Shown here: piece after piece, positions 22,327 to 34,616 of the stretch | Position numbering within the stretch: position 1 is the first letter of the stretch | Layout: every line of letters begins with the position of its first letter | NCBI GenBank assembly: GCA_947311845.1 | Contig: CAMZMU010000027.1 | Span: forward strand, 71,026,932-71,090,931 | Length of the DNA: 64,000 nt | Reading direction: 5' to 3' | From: Poa pratensis | Lineage: Eukaryota > Streptophyta > Magnoliopsida > Poales > Poaceae | Notes under the pieces: model-generated | What the model saw: the letters and a program-made list of their open reading frames with translations, nothing else | Told to the model about the DNA's origin: nothing | Databases searched by the model: none | Made by a program: the position numbers and the translations under genes

Positions 22327-25300
22327 CTAGGCCTGGGTACTAAAGAGGTCTGGAAATTCGCTTCGAAGATAATCTTCGCGTTCCCAAGTTGCTTCTTCTT
22401 CAGAGTGGTTAGTCCACTGGACTTTGTAAAACTTGATCGCACGTCTTCGGGTAACACGAACATCTTCTTCGAGAATTTTGAGGGGTCTCTCACGATAAGT
22501 CAGGTCTTGGTTCAGGTCGATGGAGAGGTGATCGATGTTTTTGAAAACATCAGGCTGGTCAGGAACTTCGAGACACTTCCGGAGCAAGGAAATGTGGAAG
22601 ACATCATGATAATCTCCTAACTCCTGGGGCAATTCCAGCTGATAGGATACTTCTCCTCGACGAGCGATGACCTTGAAGGGTCCAATATACCTTGGCGCTA
22701 ATTTTCCTTTGACATGGAAACGCTGCATTCCTTTGAGGGGTGTCACTCGGAGATAAACATAATCTCCGACACTGAAAGTGAGATCACGGCGCTTGGTGTC
22801 AGCGTAACTCTTCTGACGGGATTGGGCAGTTTTGAGGCGTTCACGAATAAGCTGAACTTGCTCTTCAGCTTCACGGAGGGTATCTGGTCCAAACAATTTG
22901 CCTTCTCCGGTATCGGACCAATTCAGGGGTGTACGACACTTCTTGCCGTAAAGGGCTTCAAAAGGGGCCATTTGCAGACTGGACTGATAACTGTTGTTGT
23001 ACGAGAACTCTGCAAACGGAAGACAATCTTCCCACTTGGAACCATAGGATAGAACACATGCGCGAAGCATGTCCTCCAATATCTGGTTCACTCGCTCAGT
23101 TTGGCCATCGGTCTGGGGATGATAAGCTGTGCTAAATGCTAACTTGGTTCCGAGGGCTTCATGAAGGGATTTCCAGAATCTTGAGGTGAATTGCGTGCCT
23201 CTATCAGATACAATCTTCTTAGGCACACCATGCAGGCTTACTATTCTGGAAATATAAGTCTGCTAACTGGGCTCCATTGTGAGTGGTCTTGACGGGTATA
23301 AAATGAGCAACCTTGGTCAGTCGATCAACGATGACCCAGATTGAATCATGGCCTCGGTTGGATCTTGGAAGTCCGGTAATAAAATCCATTCCAATCTCAT
23401 CCCACTTCCACTCGGGAATTTTCAAAGGTTGAAGCAATCCAGCGGGCCGCTGATGTTCAGCCTTGACTCGCTGACAGATATCACACTTGGCTACGAAAGA
23501 ACCAATCTCTCGTTTCATTCCATGCCACCAAAATCTTTCTCGAAGGTCTTGGTACATTTTGGTTCCGCCGGGGTGGATTGAATAAGGGGTCTCATGGGCC
23601 TCCTTTAGGATTAACTCCTTAAGTTCCGTGACATTGGGCACACAGATACGGTCATTGAATTTCAGCACTCCTTCAGCATCTTCGGTAAAACCGGGTGCTT
23701 TGCCGAGGGAAATCTTCTTCTTAATTCCTTCAATGCTTTCATGATCCTTTTGGGCTTCTTTGATTTGATCCATCAGGGTTGGGGTTAACTCTAAATTGGC
23801 GAGATAACCATGGCTAACAAGTTCTAGTCCAAAGTCTTCGAACTCTTTGAACAAGGCTGGCTGTTCGGCTTGGATCAGGGCATTCAGGGTGCAAGGTTTG
23901 CGACTAAGGGCATCGGCAACTACATTAGCCTTTCCAGGGTGATAATGGATTCCAATATCATAATCCTTGATTAATTCCATCCATCTCCTCTGTCGCAGGT
24001 TCAATCTTTCTGGGTGAAAATATACTTCAAGCTTTTGTGATCTGTATAGACCTCGCAGCGATGTCCCGCAAGATAGGGACGCCACGTTTTGAGAGCAAGA
24101 ACAACAGCAGCTAACTCCAAGTCATGGGTTGGGTAATTCTCTTCATGCGGTCGCAACTGCCGGGACAGGTACGACACAACTTTGCCTTCTTGCATCAGAA
24201 CGCAACCAAGTCCGAGGCGTGATGCATCGCAATACACGTCGAAACTCTGGTGACGTCTGGCATAATCAAAATTGGGGCTGAGGTTAGTCTCTTCTTCAGT
24301 TCTTGGAAACTATCTTCACACTTCTGAGTCCATTCAAATTTCTTGTCCTTCTTCAACAGTTGGGTCATGGGTTTGGCTATACTGGAAAATCCTTCAACGA
24401 ACTTGCGGTAATAACCGGCAAGTCCGAGAAAGCTTCGGATTTCAGTCACACTGGTTGGGGATAACCAGTCAACAATGGCTTGGATCTTCTCGGGTCAACA
24501 GAAATTCCTCCGGCAGATACAACATGTCCGAGAAATGCCACTTTACTGAGCCAAAACTCACACTTGCTAAGCTTGGCATACAGCTGGTGCTCTCGGAGGG
24601 TCTCCAAAACTAGACGCAGGTGTTCAGCATGCTCTTCTTCGGTCTTGGAATAAATAAGGATGTCATCAAGGAAAACTACCACGAACTTGTCGAGGTACTC
24701 CATGAAAATCTTGTTCATGAGATTCATGAAATAGGCTGGGGCATTGGTCAGACCAAAGGACATCACGGTGTATTCAAACAAACCGTAACGGGTGGTGAAG
24801 GCGGTCTTGGGAATATCTTTCTCTGGATCTTCAACTGATGGTAACCTGTCCGAAGATCGATCTTGGAAAAGACTCGGGCTCCGTTCATTTGATCGAACAG
24901 ATCCTCGATCTTGGGAAGAGGGTACTTGTTTTTAATGGTCACGTCATTCAGCTTGCGATAATCCACACACAGGCGTGTGGTACCGTCTCTCTTGTCCACA
25001 AAAATAATGGGTGATCCCCAGGTGAAGCGCTTGGACGAACAAGACCTTTGCTGAGCATATCAGCCAACTGCTTCTTCAATTCAACTAGTTCTTCCGGATT
25101 CATCCGATAAGGTCTTTGGGATATGGGGGATGTCCCTGGGATAAGCTCAATTATGAACTCAATATCCCGGTCTGGCGGCATACCAGGCAATTCTTCTGGG
25201 AAAACATCCTTGAATAGGTGAACAACACGGATCTCATCTAGGGCGGGTCGAGCTATGCTCTCATGGCAGCCTGGTTGGGAGTGATTGGTTTCAGACACAT

Positions 25301-26045
25301 ACTCCACTTCTACTTCTTTGTCGGTGGTGACGGATACAGCTCTTCTGGCACAGTCTATTCGACCATGGTACTTGGCTAGCCAATTCATACCAAGTATAAC
25401 ATCTATGCCCTGGGTTCCTAGAATAATTAGGTCGGCTGCAAATTTTTCGCCTGAAATCTCAATGGCAGTATTTGGACAAAATCTCTTGGTTTCTATGGTG
25501 GAGCCAGGAATTTGTATACTCAGGGTTTTATTTAGGAAGCCTTCTACTAATCCTCCCTTAGCGACAAACTCCTCGGTAACAAATGAATGGGTTGCACCAG
25601 AATCAAACAGAACAGTTGCAGGTACTGAGTTGACAAGGAACGTACCCAGCACAACATCTGGCGCCTCCTGAGCTTCTTCAGCATTGATGTGGTGCAGACG
25701 ACCCTTGACAACAGCAGCATTTCCGCGGGGTGCGGCATTCTTGCCATTACCATTTCCATTGCGGCCTTGACCATTGTTCGGTGCATTGGGGCGCTGAACA
25801 TTCCTCTTAGGATTGGGGCATTCTCTGGAGTAGTGACCTTTGTTGCCACATTCAAAGCAGACAACATTGGCATTGGGGTTGAAGTTGTTGAAGTTTCCTC
25901 TGGGACGGTTATTGTCATTGGGGCGGTTGAAGTTGTTTGGGCGGTTAGGGTAATTGGGGCGTGGAGCTTGGGTGGACGATAGGCAGGCCTGGGTTTTGCT
26001 GAAAGATACGAGGTTTCTGGCACTCGAACCTTCCTGAGCATTCAT
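22327..26045 (-). pseudogene. pol: Gypsy-2 nucleocapsid and pol, multiple frameshifts
   Basis: Successive open pieces in shifting frames: 26045-24948 has the Asn-rich nucleocapsid with a CX2CX4HX4C knuckle (CFECGNKGHYSREC, about 25818-25859), the protease site FDSGATHSF near 25600 and the start of RT. Pieces 24999-24763, 24781-24446 and 24449-24195 make up RT ([10 protein letters not shown] near 24650). Pieces 24237-24001 and 24085-23219 hold RNase H ([15 protein letters not shown]) and the integrase zinc finger (CDICQRVK). Piece 23226-22327 holds the integrase core ([15 protein letters not shown]) and a C-terminal chromodomain (WTNHSEEEATWEREDYL). All expected domains are present in order, but five or more frame changes preclude a functional polyprotein. 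Confidence 0.9.
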
Positions 26046-26618
26046 CCTCCTCTTGCGACCTTCAACATAGACTTGCGCTTGGTCTCCAGCTGGATGGCTT
26101 TGTCCACAAGTGACTCCAGATCACGGAAGTCATGGATAACCAGAGCACACTGCAGTTCATCATGAAGTCCACTCATGAAACGCTCCATCTTCTTCTCTTC
26201 TTTGTCGGTGTCATCAGGAGCATACCGAGATAAGTCGGTAAACTCATCCAGATAACCGACCACATCTTTACTTCCCTGCCTCAGCTTGCGGAATTCATCC
26301 TTCTTCCTCTCAATAAGTCCACTGGGAATATGCTTCTTGCGGAATTTCTCCTGGAACTCAGCCCATGATGACATGACCAGCTTGCTGGAGAGCCTTGGTA
26401 GTTTCCCACCAAGCTCTTGCAGGTCCAGCGAGATAGTGGGTTGCATACAACACTTTCTCATTTTCTCCCACAGCAGCAACTTCCAGATTGTTGTCGATGG
26501 TGCGAAGCCAATCATCGGCCTCCAGTGGGTGAAGTCCCTTGGAGTAGGTGGGTGGGTTGGTTTCTGGAAATCGCCTAAGGTAGATCGCTGGTTCCATCTC
26601 CATTGCCATTACCACCAG

Positions 26619-26671
<53 letters not shown>

Positions 26672-26833
26672 ATAAGCGGCTGCGAGTTGCTGTAGGGCAA
26701 CGAGATGAGCCTGGCGCTCCTGCCGGGCATTCTCACGTTCCTCCATGATAAGCGTGAGAAGTTGGGCGGGGGTTGGGTCCGGTGGTGGTGGTGCTGATCC
26801 TGATCCTTCCGCATTGCTGCGACGGGGCGGCAT
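26042..26833 (-). pseudogene. gag: Gypsy-2 gag N-terminus and capsid, frameshifted
   Basis: ATG at 26833 starts MPPRRSNAEGSGSAPPPP, then a helical segment ('MEERENARQERQAHLVALQQ') and a poly-Asn tract made by the GTT microsatellite. The capsid domain follows in two shifted frames: 26615-26358 ('ADDWLRTIDNNLEV', 'YLAGPARAWWETTKAL') and 26515-26042 ('SWAEFQEKFRKKHIPSGLI', 'FMSGLHDELQCALVIHDF'). One frame change is close to the microsatellite and another near 26380. Intact relatives have these parts as one Gag. Confidence 0.85.
26619..26670. repeat. (GTT)17 microsatellite coding poly-Asn in gag
   Basis: About 17 uninterrupted GTT units; on the gag strand AAC codons, giving a run of Asn between the N-terminal helix and the capsid domain. 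Length is likely to vary between copies. Confidence 0.95.
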
Positions 26834-26866
26834 CCTGAAGCACACCGGGTATAAGAGGCAAGGCAA

Positions 26867-27142
26867 GAAAAGTTCGACTAAGGGAAAAGACGATTTCTCA
26901 CGTGGTTAATTAATTTTAAGGACTTATATGAAAATATTTCACACAGATCTAACAAGACAAACATACTTATATTTCACAAACATCACATCAAGAGTTCACA
27001 ACAACTTCAAGCTTACAACATCAAGTTTACACATCACCTTACATCTAAGGTACATAGCATCTGGTTTCCAAAAGAACTACTACTCCGACTCGACTAGCGA
27101 TAGGGCTCAACCTAATCCTGTGGTAGTGATCAAGTCACTCGC
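26867..27142. other. Gypsy-2 spacer between extra ORF and gag
   Basis: Non-coding stretch of about 300 bases between the stop of the extra ORF (27143) and the gag ATG (26833). AT-rich; no structured signal recognised. Confidence 0.5.
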
Positions 27143-28003
27143 CTACTGAGGTGGAACCTCCAGCTCTAACACGTCAGCATCTGACTGGTAGGGTGGCTCC
27201 TCAGGATCCTCCTCCTCGTCCTCGAGAACTGCCTCGAGTGGCTCCTCCTCCTCGTCAACTAACTCCTCCTCATCATCGTCCTCCTCACAATCCATCTCCT
27301 CCACGAAGTCATCATCGTCACTGAGGAAAGCGTTGTTCTCCTTGCGGAGATCCTCGCCCTCCTCCTCCATCTCGTCAGTATTGTGCTCTAGATCCTCAAT
27401 CAGCTCGTCCTGCTCCGCCACCTTCTTGCGGAGCTTTACAATAGTCTTCCTCAGCTGGGCCCTCTTCCTGAGAAGAGCGACCTTCTCCTGCATCAGCTTC
27501 TCCTCGTTCTCGCGAAGCTCAACAAGCGACTCGCTGTCAAAGTGAAGCTGAATCCTAGTATGCAACAGATCATCCTGAGTGCACTGAAGTAAGATCTCCA
27601 TGTCCATGATGTAGCTCCCAAACATCGGGTGGTAAGGGGAAGGAGTAGGGTGTCCATCGCAGTTGCGCCTCCCGTAGAACCGGAAACGGGAGTCCACTAA
27701 CTCTGCCTTGTGCTCCTCAATAAGTCGAGCTAGCATCCTCTGTGTAGCAGTACAGAGACCGTCAACCCAGGTGGCCTCCTTGGTGGTGAAGACGAGCGTC
27801 CTGGAACTAGGAGACTTGATGTTCCTACGAACTGACGACCTGATGAGCCAGCTCAGCCTTCCAACACCGTGAACGTCAATCTGTGCTCCCTCAAACTCTG
27901 GAGCAGGGCGACCTAACAGCTTGCTCAACTCGAACAAGTCCCTCTCAAACGTCAGCTTGCTGTCCTTCTCAAGCTGAACGAACTCGGTCCAATGGAGTGC
28001 CAT
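27143..28003 (-). CDS. Gypsy-2 extra ORF upstream of gag (coiled coil, acidic tail)
   Basis: An uninterrupted 286-codon ORF in sense orientation, 222 bases after the primer site and before gag. The first 150 residues look globular ('MALHWTEFVQLEKDSKLTFE', 'LVFTTKEATWVDGL', 'YHPMFGSYIMDMEILL'). Residues 155-225 are a predicted coiled coil rich in Glu/Lys/Leu heptads ('EEKLMQEKVALLRKRAQL'). The last 60 residues are extremely acidic ('EEDDDEEELVDEEEE'). I recognise no enzyme or zinc motif. As I recall, rice RIRE3/RIRE8-type elements have an extra 'orf0' at this place, so position matches a known theme, but function is unknown. It is the only intact ORF in an element whose gag-pol is heavily frameshifted. 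Confidence 0.75.
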   Translation of the reverse strand: MALHWTEFVQLEKDSKLTFERDLFELSKLLGRPAPEFEGAQIDVHGVGRLSWLIRSSVRRNIKSPSSRTLVFTTKEATWVDGLCTATQRMLARLIEEHKAELVDSRFRFYGRRNCDGHPTPSPYHPMFGSYIMDMEILLQCTQDDLLHTRIQLHFDSESLVELRENEEKLMQEKVALLRKRAQLRKTIVKLRKKVAEQDELIEDLEHNTDEMEEEGEDLRKENNAFLSDDDDFVEEMDCEEDDDEEELVDEEEEPLEAVLEDEEEDPEEPPYQSDADVLELEVPPQ

Positions 28004-28224
28004 CTATAATTTTTAAGCAAAATTTTAAGTTAGTGAGATGACAAGTCTGCAAAATTTTAAGGATACTAAGGAAATTGTAATGTTGAATGAGAATATTTTT
28101 TTTTGCATAAGAGGATTGGAGATAAGCAGTTTTCGAAAATACTTCACTCCTTTCTTTTAGAAATTAATCTTTTTGTAACATTTGTCTAACGACCATGCTA
28201 ACTAAGGTTTCCTAAAGTCAGGAT

Positions 28225-28237
28225 GGCTCTGATACCA
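28225..28237 (-). other. Gypsy-2 primer binding site
   Basis: On the coding strand TGGTATCAGAGCC lies four bases after the 5' LTR; complementary to initiator-Met tRNA 3' end. Confidence 0.92.
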
Positions 28238-28241
28238 AGTC

Positions 28242-31200
28242 TGTGGGGACCCCGGACTAGCTGTCCGAAATACCCGATTATGCTTAACACAACAATCCCG
28301 TGATCAGTCTGTCGTTGCACATAATCCGAATTGGATACCAAAGTTTACATCCATTACAATACCGAATAAAAAGTCTTACATAAATGGTCATTTAGACCAA
28401 GTCTTACATAGGTGCCTTCATGGGCCAAACCAAAATATCAGCGGAAGCTACGGCGTAGTAGACATCATATTCTAACGATGACGACCCGACATGCAGCTGA
28501 CTTGTGGAGATCCTTAGTTCGCGTAGAAGTCGCCATACTCCTGCTCAGCGTAGTGCTCCTCCTCGTAGTCTGGCTAGGACAATAGCCAGGGACGAAACCA
28601 ATATGAGTACATTTGTATGTACTCGCAAACTTCCCCAACATGAGTATGCACTAGTTTTATTTTAACTTACAACTTTTATTTATTTAAGACATCTCTATAT
28701 CTTTATTGAAAAAGGTAAGAAGAGTTTTAAAACTATTTTTAAAAGAAATCACCATCTCATTTGTTTCTCCAAAACCCTTCCTTTTTCCTGACCATAGCTC
28801 ACCATGGTCCATTTATTCCAACAACTCATACCACTCCATTTGGTATAGTTGTGTCACACCATCACTATTTCAGTTTCTTAAGACTTAAAAGCTTTTCCAA
28901 AACTTGCACATGATCTTAGGACAGCCTCCCAATTGTCCATATCCGAGGACTCGGCTATTCGAATAGTTTTGACCCTCTGCAGAGGTAGCACGCTTTTATC
29001 CCACATCCATCCGGTAACTCATCGTGTCAGCCACGTCCCGCCATACAAGGTGTATGCAAAGTTGAGCCACCGACCCTAGCCTCTCCTTTGCTCATGCTAG
29101 TATATGATCCTACCCATATGATAATTCCCACCAACACTCAGTTCGGTCCCCGTCGGCAACCCTAAGTGTGAGGACTCATATGTTTTTCCCGGCGACCACA
29201 TTGATGAAGTCTTCAATCCTCCTCCTTATCTTTCCATAGAGTTTGAGCGAGGACCCAGGTCAGGGGAGTTCTCCAAACCATCCCCTCATGCATAACGGAG
29301 TCATCTCCGTCGATGAAGTATCCCATACTAATAAGAGCAAATTATATGACTAAGCCCCGTTCCCATATGAGGGTAAATGTGGTCGCACAGATTAAGATTG
29401 GTTGTCATAGTACTAGGACACTGTGCATTTTTCATAAACATTCCCATTTTTCCATTTCTCCACTTCAACACCGACATTTCGGAATTCTATAACCACACAA
29501 GTATTTCAAAAGGGTTTTGAGTAAACAATATTTATTTTCCCATCCTATAATTTGATATCAACTATCTTATACTTCTACATAGGTGGCAAAATAGTTTTCA
29601 TGTACTTGTAAAAGGGTTTTCAAAATCATTGATACTTTTTAATAACTCATGTGACAAAATAGATGTATGTAAATGCAAGCTCAGTGAAGTAGCTTGCCTT
29701 GCTCGGCAAAGTTCTCGGGTTCTTGTGCTTGCTGATCAAGGTATTCCCCCTCCTCATAGACTTCAGCAACGTTCTTGTCTAAACGTCAAACAAGTAATGC
29801 AAACAATTACTAATTACTCAAGCAAGCATCACAACATATCAACCATTAACATCACAAATAGCTACTGTACACATCCAACCATACAATTTGGTTTCAAAAT
29901 AATTGAATTAAACCTCATTTATTTATGTTCACAATTAAGGCAGAAACTTGTGGAACATGTTTAATTCAATTACTTGAGTTCTGTTGGTCACAAAAATACA
30001 AACTAAATTTCTTTAGAAAGGTACTGATGTGTAGAAGACAACCCAATTTGATTTGGATCAATTGGGGTTACCAAACTCCCTACACAAATGTTTGAATCCA
30101 TTAACTTAATAATAAAGTTTTAGCTACCAATTAAGTTATGTTGATCCTAAAATTAAATCCTTTTAGGGTTAACTAAACATGACTAAATGTGACCTAACAA
30201 AATTGGTCCTAATTCATTTGGGTTAACCATTAAACATAATTAATGTTTGAGTCCAGAAGGGTGTTTAAACTTCAACTTTAAACTAAACAAATCCTACTGC
30301 ACAAATAATTCTACCAAAATTAGGGAAGCTAATACAAGGCAGTACTAAGCAAAAAAATTAGTTTGGAATTATTTGGACTAACAGAGTATCAGAAACAAAC
30401 AAGTTTAGAATTTAAACCTTCTGTAGTATTTTTAATAATACTTTTTAACTATTCATCTAAATGAATTGAATCTAATTGGGTTGGTTAAAATTTTTCATAA
30501 GTTTTCCAGAACAATTGAGTTTGATTTATTTGGATTCTAAAATCTCGAGATATTGAATTTACAATTCGGGTCCAGTACTGAAATCTATAGAAACTAGAAA
30601 TTCGAAAATAATCAAACTAGTGGATAATGTTGAGAACCCTGACATGCGGGGTCTACACGTCAGTGTCTCACGGAGAAAAGTCTCCCGCGTGGAATTGTTT
30701 AAAATGCTGACAGTGGGTCCCACATGGCAGTGTAACAAGGCACGAAACGTTACGTGGCCGTAGATCTCAGATCCAACGGCGCACGGAGGCTGCCATCGGC
30801 GACAACCTAAAATAGGCGGCGCTGCCGCGCCGGCGACGGCGAGGTGGAAGGATCTCTCACCTAGGGGGCTCGGGAGGTCGTGGAGATGGTGCAGATCGAC
30901 GGCGGCGGCGTGTGGGAAGCTCCTGGCTGAGTTGCACTTGCTAGGGTGGGCTGGTTCGTCGGCGGCGGGCTCTCGATCTTCCACGGCCACGGGCAGCAAC
31001 TCCGGCGAGGTCCAACGGTCGCGTCTGGGCACTAATCAAAGGGGAAAAAGGATGGGGTGAGTGCGGGGAGAGAAAGCAACACGGTGCAGTGGTTTGGGAA
31101 GGAAATGGGGCAGCCCAACGGCGTGACCATGGTCGCCTTCTACCTCAGACACGGCGAGGTCGACGCGGCAGCGAGCACGCCCTCCTGGCGGTGCACAGAG

Positions 31201-32295
31201 GGGAGTGGAGTGGGTGTGGTGCGGTGTGGTGTCTGTGGCGAGGCTCGGGGGTGGTTAAATAGGGCAGGGCCGGCGTATCGTGGACGGAGCGCATGGACAA
31301 CGTCCATAGCGCCTCCGGCGGGGATTTCCCGATTCCTCGGCGACGCGTGCAGGCAGCGCAAGGAAGAGGGGTCTGGGGGGTCCGGGAGCGAGCTGGGAGC
31401 AGCTGTGGCGACGGATGCGTGTCGAGGTGCAGCGGGTGGGGTGAATTTGGCCGGCGCCGTCCGTTCTCTCCACGGCGAGCAACGGGGGACAGTGGCCGCG
31501 TCGGGGCGAGAGAGATGCTCGAGTGCTCGCAGAGGCTGCAGAGGCAACGAGCGTGGACGAACGCGAGCAAGGGGGGCCCTGGGGGGGCCTGGGAGCGGCG
31601 ACGACGACCATGGCGACACGGCGACGGTGACAGGGAGCTAGGGGTAGGAGACGACGGCGAAATTGCAGAACGCCCCCTGGACTCTTTTTTTTTCCAATTA
31701 CAACTAGGTCCTTCTCTACTTCTTTTTCTTCTTTCCATTTCCAGCAGCATTTTCTGGATTTTATTTGGGGTACTTAAATACTTTAGAAAAATTCACAAAT
31801 ATTTGTGAGGCTTCCACATAACATGTAGTAGCTCCACAAAATTTGGCATTTCAAAATAAAATGTTTTGAATCATTTTTGTTCATAGGGTTTTAATTATGG
31901 AATTTTGTTTTATTTCAATTTGATTTACTTTAGAATTTTAAAACTAGTTCAAAAATATGAGTTGAGAGAGAGAAGTAGTAAGGATAAAATGGGAGTGTTT
32001 ACATTACCACTCCACTGAATTTTATTGTGAAGGAAAACAACTTCTCACTTGGAGAATTTCATGTGACACTTGTCACATTATTTTTTTGTTTCAACTTTCA
32101 TTTTATTCCTCTTCTTTTCTTCATGTTTTTCTTTAGAGCAAGCAACACACATATAGCAAGAAAGAAACAACACAAACAACAAGGATCAATTACCATAAGC
32201 AACAATTAACAAACAACACATAATAATCTACAAAAGTTTTTGTTGGCTCTCATTTTTGGAATAATAATACTGATTAATATTTTTGGGATGTTACA
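28242..32295 (-). repeat. Gypsy-2 5' LTR, 4054 bp
   Basis: Near-identical partner of 18254-22287. It ends against LINE sequence at 32295/32296 with the CAGGC duplication. Contains the same AT-rich flanks and the same GC-rich block (about 30775-31690). Confidence 0.93.
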
Positions 32296-34616
32296 CAGGC
32301 CAAGCCTATGGTCACTCATAGGGAAACCCAAATAAGTAAAGGGGAACGAGCCCACTCCGCAGTTGAGCACGTCAGCCACTCTGGCTTGTTCCACCATTGA
32401 ACACCCTACTACTATAACTTCGCTTTTATGGAAGTTAATTTTGAGGCCTGACAGAAGCTCAAAGCAGATCAGGATAAACTTAAGATTCGCCAACGCCTGA
32501 TCAGATTTCTGGATCATGATCATAGTATCATCAGCGTATTGCAGGTGGGTAACTCCACCTGGGATGAGGTGGGGAATAACCCCCTGGATGTGTCCGGCTG
32601 CGCTAGCCTTTTGGAGCATAGCATCCAGGGAGTCCACCAAAAAGTCAAAGAGAAGCGGGGAGCTAGGATCACCTTGCCTAACTCCCCTTTTATTTCTAAA
32701 GTATGGTCCAACAACACCGTTGATGGAAATAGCAGTTTGTCCACCCGAGACAAGCTGCATGATCCTATGGACCACACCACTGTCAAAACCTTTCTGAAGA
32801 AGCACTTCCCTCAAGAAAGGCCAGCTAACTCTATCAAAGGCCTTTTCAAAGTCGAGCTTAAGAAGAATAGATTCTTCTCCTCTGGAATTGATCTCATGGA
32901 TGATCTCGTGCAGGGCAAGGGCACCATCAATGATATGCCTTCCTTTAATGAAGGCGGTCTGAGCTGGAGAGATGACCCGATGCGCTATCGGGGCAAGTCT
33001 GGTGGCATAAGCCTTGGAAATGATCTTAAACAGGACATTTATGAGGGCAATAGGCTTGAATTGCTTGATGGAGTCCGCAGCAGGCACTTTCGGGATCAGG
33101 GAAAGCACCCCAAAGTTCAGGCGGGCAATGTCAACTCGGCCAAGGGCGAAATCATTAAGAATTTTAAGAAGCAGGTGCTTAGCGAACGGCCAGCAGGACT
33201 TGAAAAAGGCAACAGGGAAGCCGTCAGGACCAGGAGCAGTTGCAGTTTTAGTATCTCTGAGAACAGCTTCGAGTTCTTCCATAGAGAAAGATCTGGCAAG
33301 CTCCTCGTTTTCCCTGTCCGAGACCATCCGCTCTGGGGCCAAAGAGCAGGGTTTAACTTGAGGAATTTCACCTCTTCCGAGCCCATGAGGTCCATGTAAA
33401 ACTTGTAAATATGGGCTTGGAGCTCTTCAGGTCTAGTGATCTCTCCTTGATCAGTAACTAGGCGCACAATAGAGCATTTACGCCTATGGCCATTGGCAAT
33501 GGCATGAAAATATGCCGTGTTGGCATCCCCCTTAAGCACCCAATTCAGACGACCACGCTGGCGCCAGTAGTCCTCTTCCGCCTCGAAAAGGAGGACTAGC
33601 TGCTCCTCGAGGTGATAAAGGAAGGCCTAGGCATCATCATCTAGCCCAGACAGGTCCGCTTGCGCGTCAAGCTCCTTTAGCTTGTCTAGGAGAGACTTTT
33701 TATTTTCTCTCATCTGTCTACCCAGATTGGCTCCCCAACCTTTAAGGTGTTTGCGCAAGCCTCTGGAGATACACTGCCAGACATCAACATAGCCCCACCG
33801 ACCATCCGGGTCAGAGGCTAAGTTAGACCAGGAGGTCTGAAGCATGTTTAGAAAGCCGGGCATGGACAGCCAGCTCTGCTGAAAGAAAAATCTCGAGGAC
33901 CGCACTGGTCCAAGCGAGTCAGAGCTCAGAATGAGCGCTGTATGATCTGACCCCACGCTGGTTTCAGATTTAAGCAGCGAAAGGGGAAACACTAAATCCC
34001 ACTCAGGGGCCACTAAGACACGGTCAAGCACACTGCAGACCGGTTGGACTTGGTGGTTGGACCAGGTGAAACGCGCACCAACCCTCTGGATTTCCCTAAG
34101 ACCCATACGGGCAATGGCATCATTGAACATGTTTACACAAGGCCAGTTAATATTTGCATTGTTCTTATCTCTATGACTTCTGATCAGATTGAAGTCGCCT
34201 CCCACCACCACAGGGTAGGGAGCAGCAGCTACCTTCAACTCGAGCTCTTCGAGAAAGGTAGCAGAGCAAGCATGATCTGCAGGCCCGTAGACACCCAGGA
34301 AAGACCAATTGGATTGGGTTTCCAGGTGCATTAAGTCAGCACTGACTAGGAACTGGCCTTGGCTGAACGATTGGACATCGATGGAGCTAGCTCTACAACC
34401 CAGGAGCATCCCACCAGAGTGGCCAACTGCTGGGAGCCAGTACCAGAGGAAAAGCTCACCTCCATCTAGGTCTCTAAGCTCATGATCTGCAAAGTCTTGG
34501 CGGATGGTTTCCTGAATGCAAATGATGTCCACCTTGTTTTTCCTGAGGTACTCCCGCAACTGGGATCTACGACCTCTGCGGCCGAAGCCCCTCATATTCC
34601 AGATGAAGATCCTCAT
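32296..34616 (-). pseudogene. LINE ORF2: endonuclease and reverse transcriptase part
   Basis: ATG at 34616 (MRIFIWNMRGFGRRG) opens an APE-type endonuclease that nicks target DNA: IWNMRG, CIQET, VYGP, GGDFN and SDH motifs are visible in residues 1-230. TAG at 33629-33627 interrupts the frame after LSGLDDDA; the same frame resumes at once ('WVLKGDANTAYFHAIANGH', about 33545-33490). A frameshift near 33350 leads to the RT piece 33342-32296: 'APGPDGFPVAFFK', 'KLDFEKAFDRVSW', 'GVRQGDPSSPLLF' and the catalytic YADD ('LQYADDTMIMI', near 32540). The RT palm is complete; the thumb and zf-RVT parts continue at 18253. One stop and one frameshift in this part. Confidence 0.9.

Larger units (their letters stand above)
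18254..32295 (-). mobile_element. Gypsy-2: 14.0-kb chromovirus with 4-kb LTRs
   Basis: A complete but decayed Ty3/gypsy element inserted in the LINE ORF2, with perfect 5-bp target duplication CAGGC (18249-18253 and 32296-32300). On its coding strand it starts TGTAACATCCC and ends GGTCCCCACA. Order: 5' LTR (32295-28242), primer site, extra ORF (28003-27143), gag, protease, RT, RNase H, integrase, chromodomain, purine tract, 3' LTR (22287-18254). The chromodomain, very long LTRs and extra ORF before gag recall the Tekay/Del (RIRE3-type) lineage of grasses. Lineage is inferred, not computed. LTRs look about 2% different by eye, with small indels. Confidence 0.93.

Noticed and set aside
32539..33399. 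286-codon plus-strand ORF
   Set aside because: Antisense shadow of the LINE reverse transcriptase, whose motifs are clear on the minus strand.
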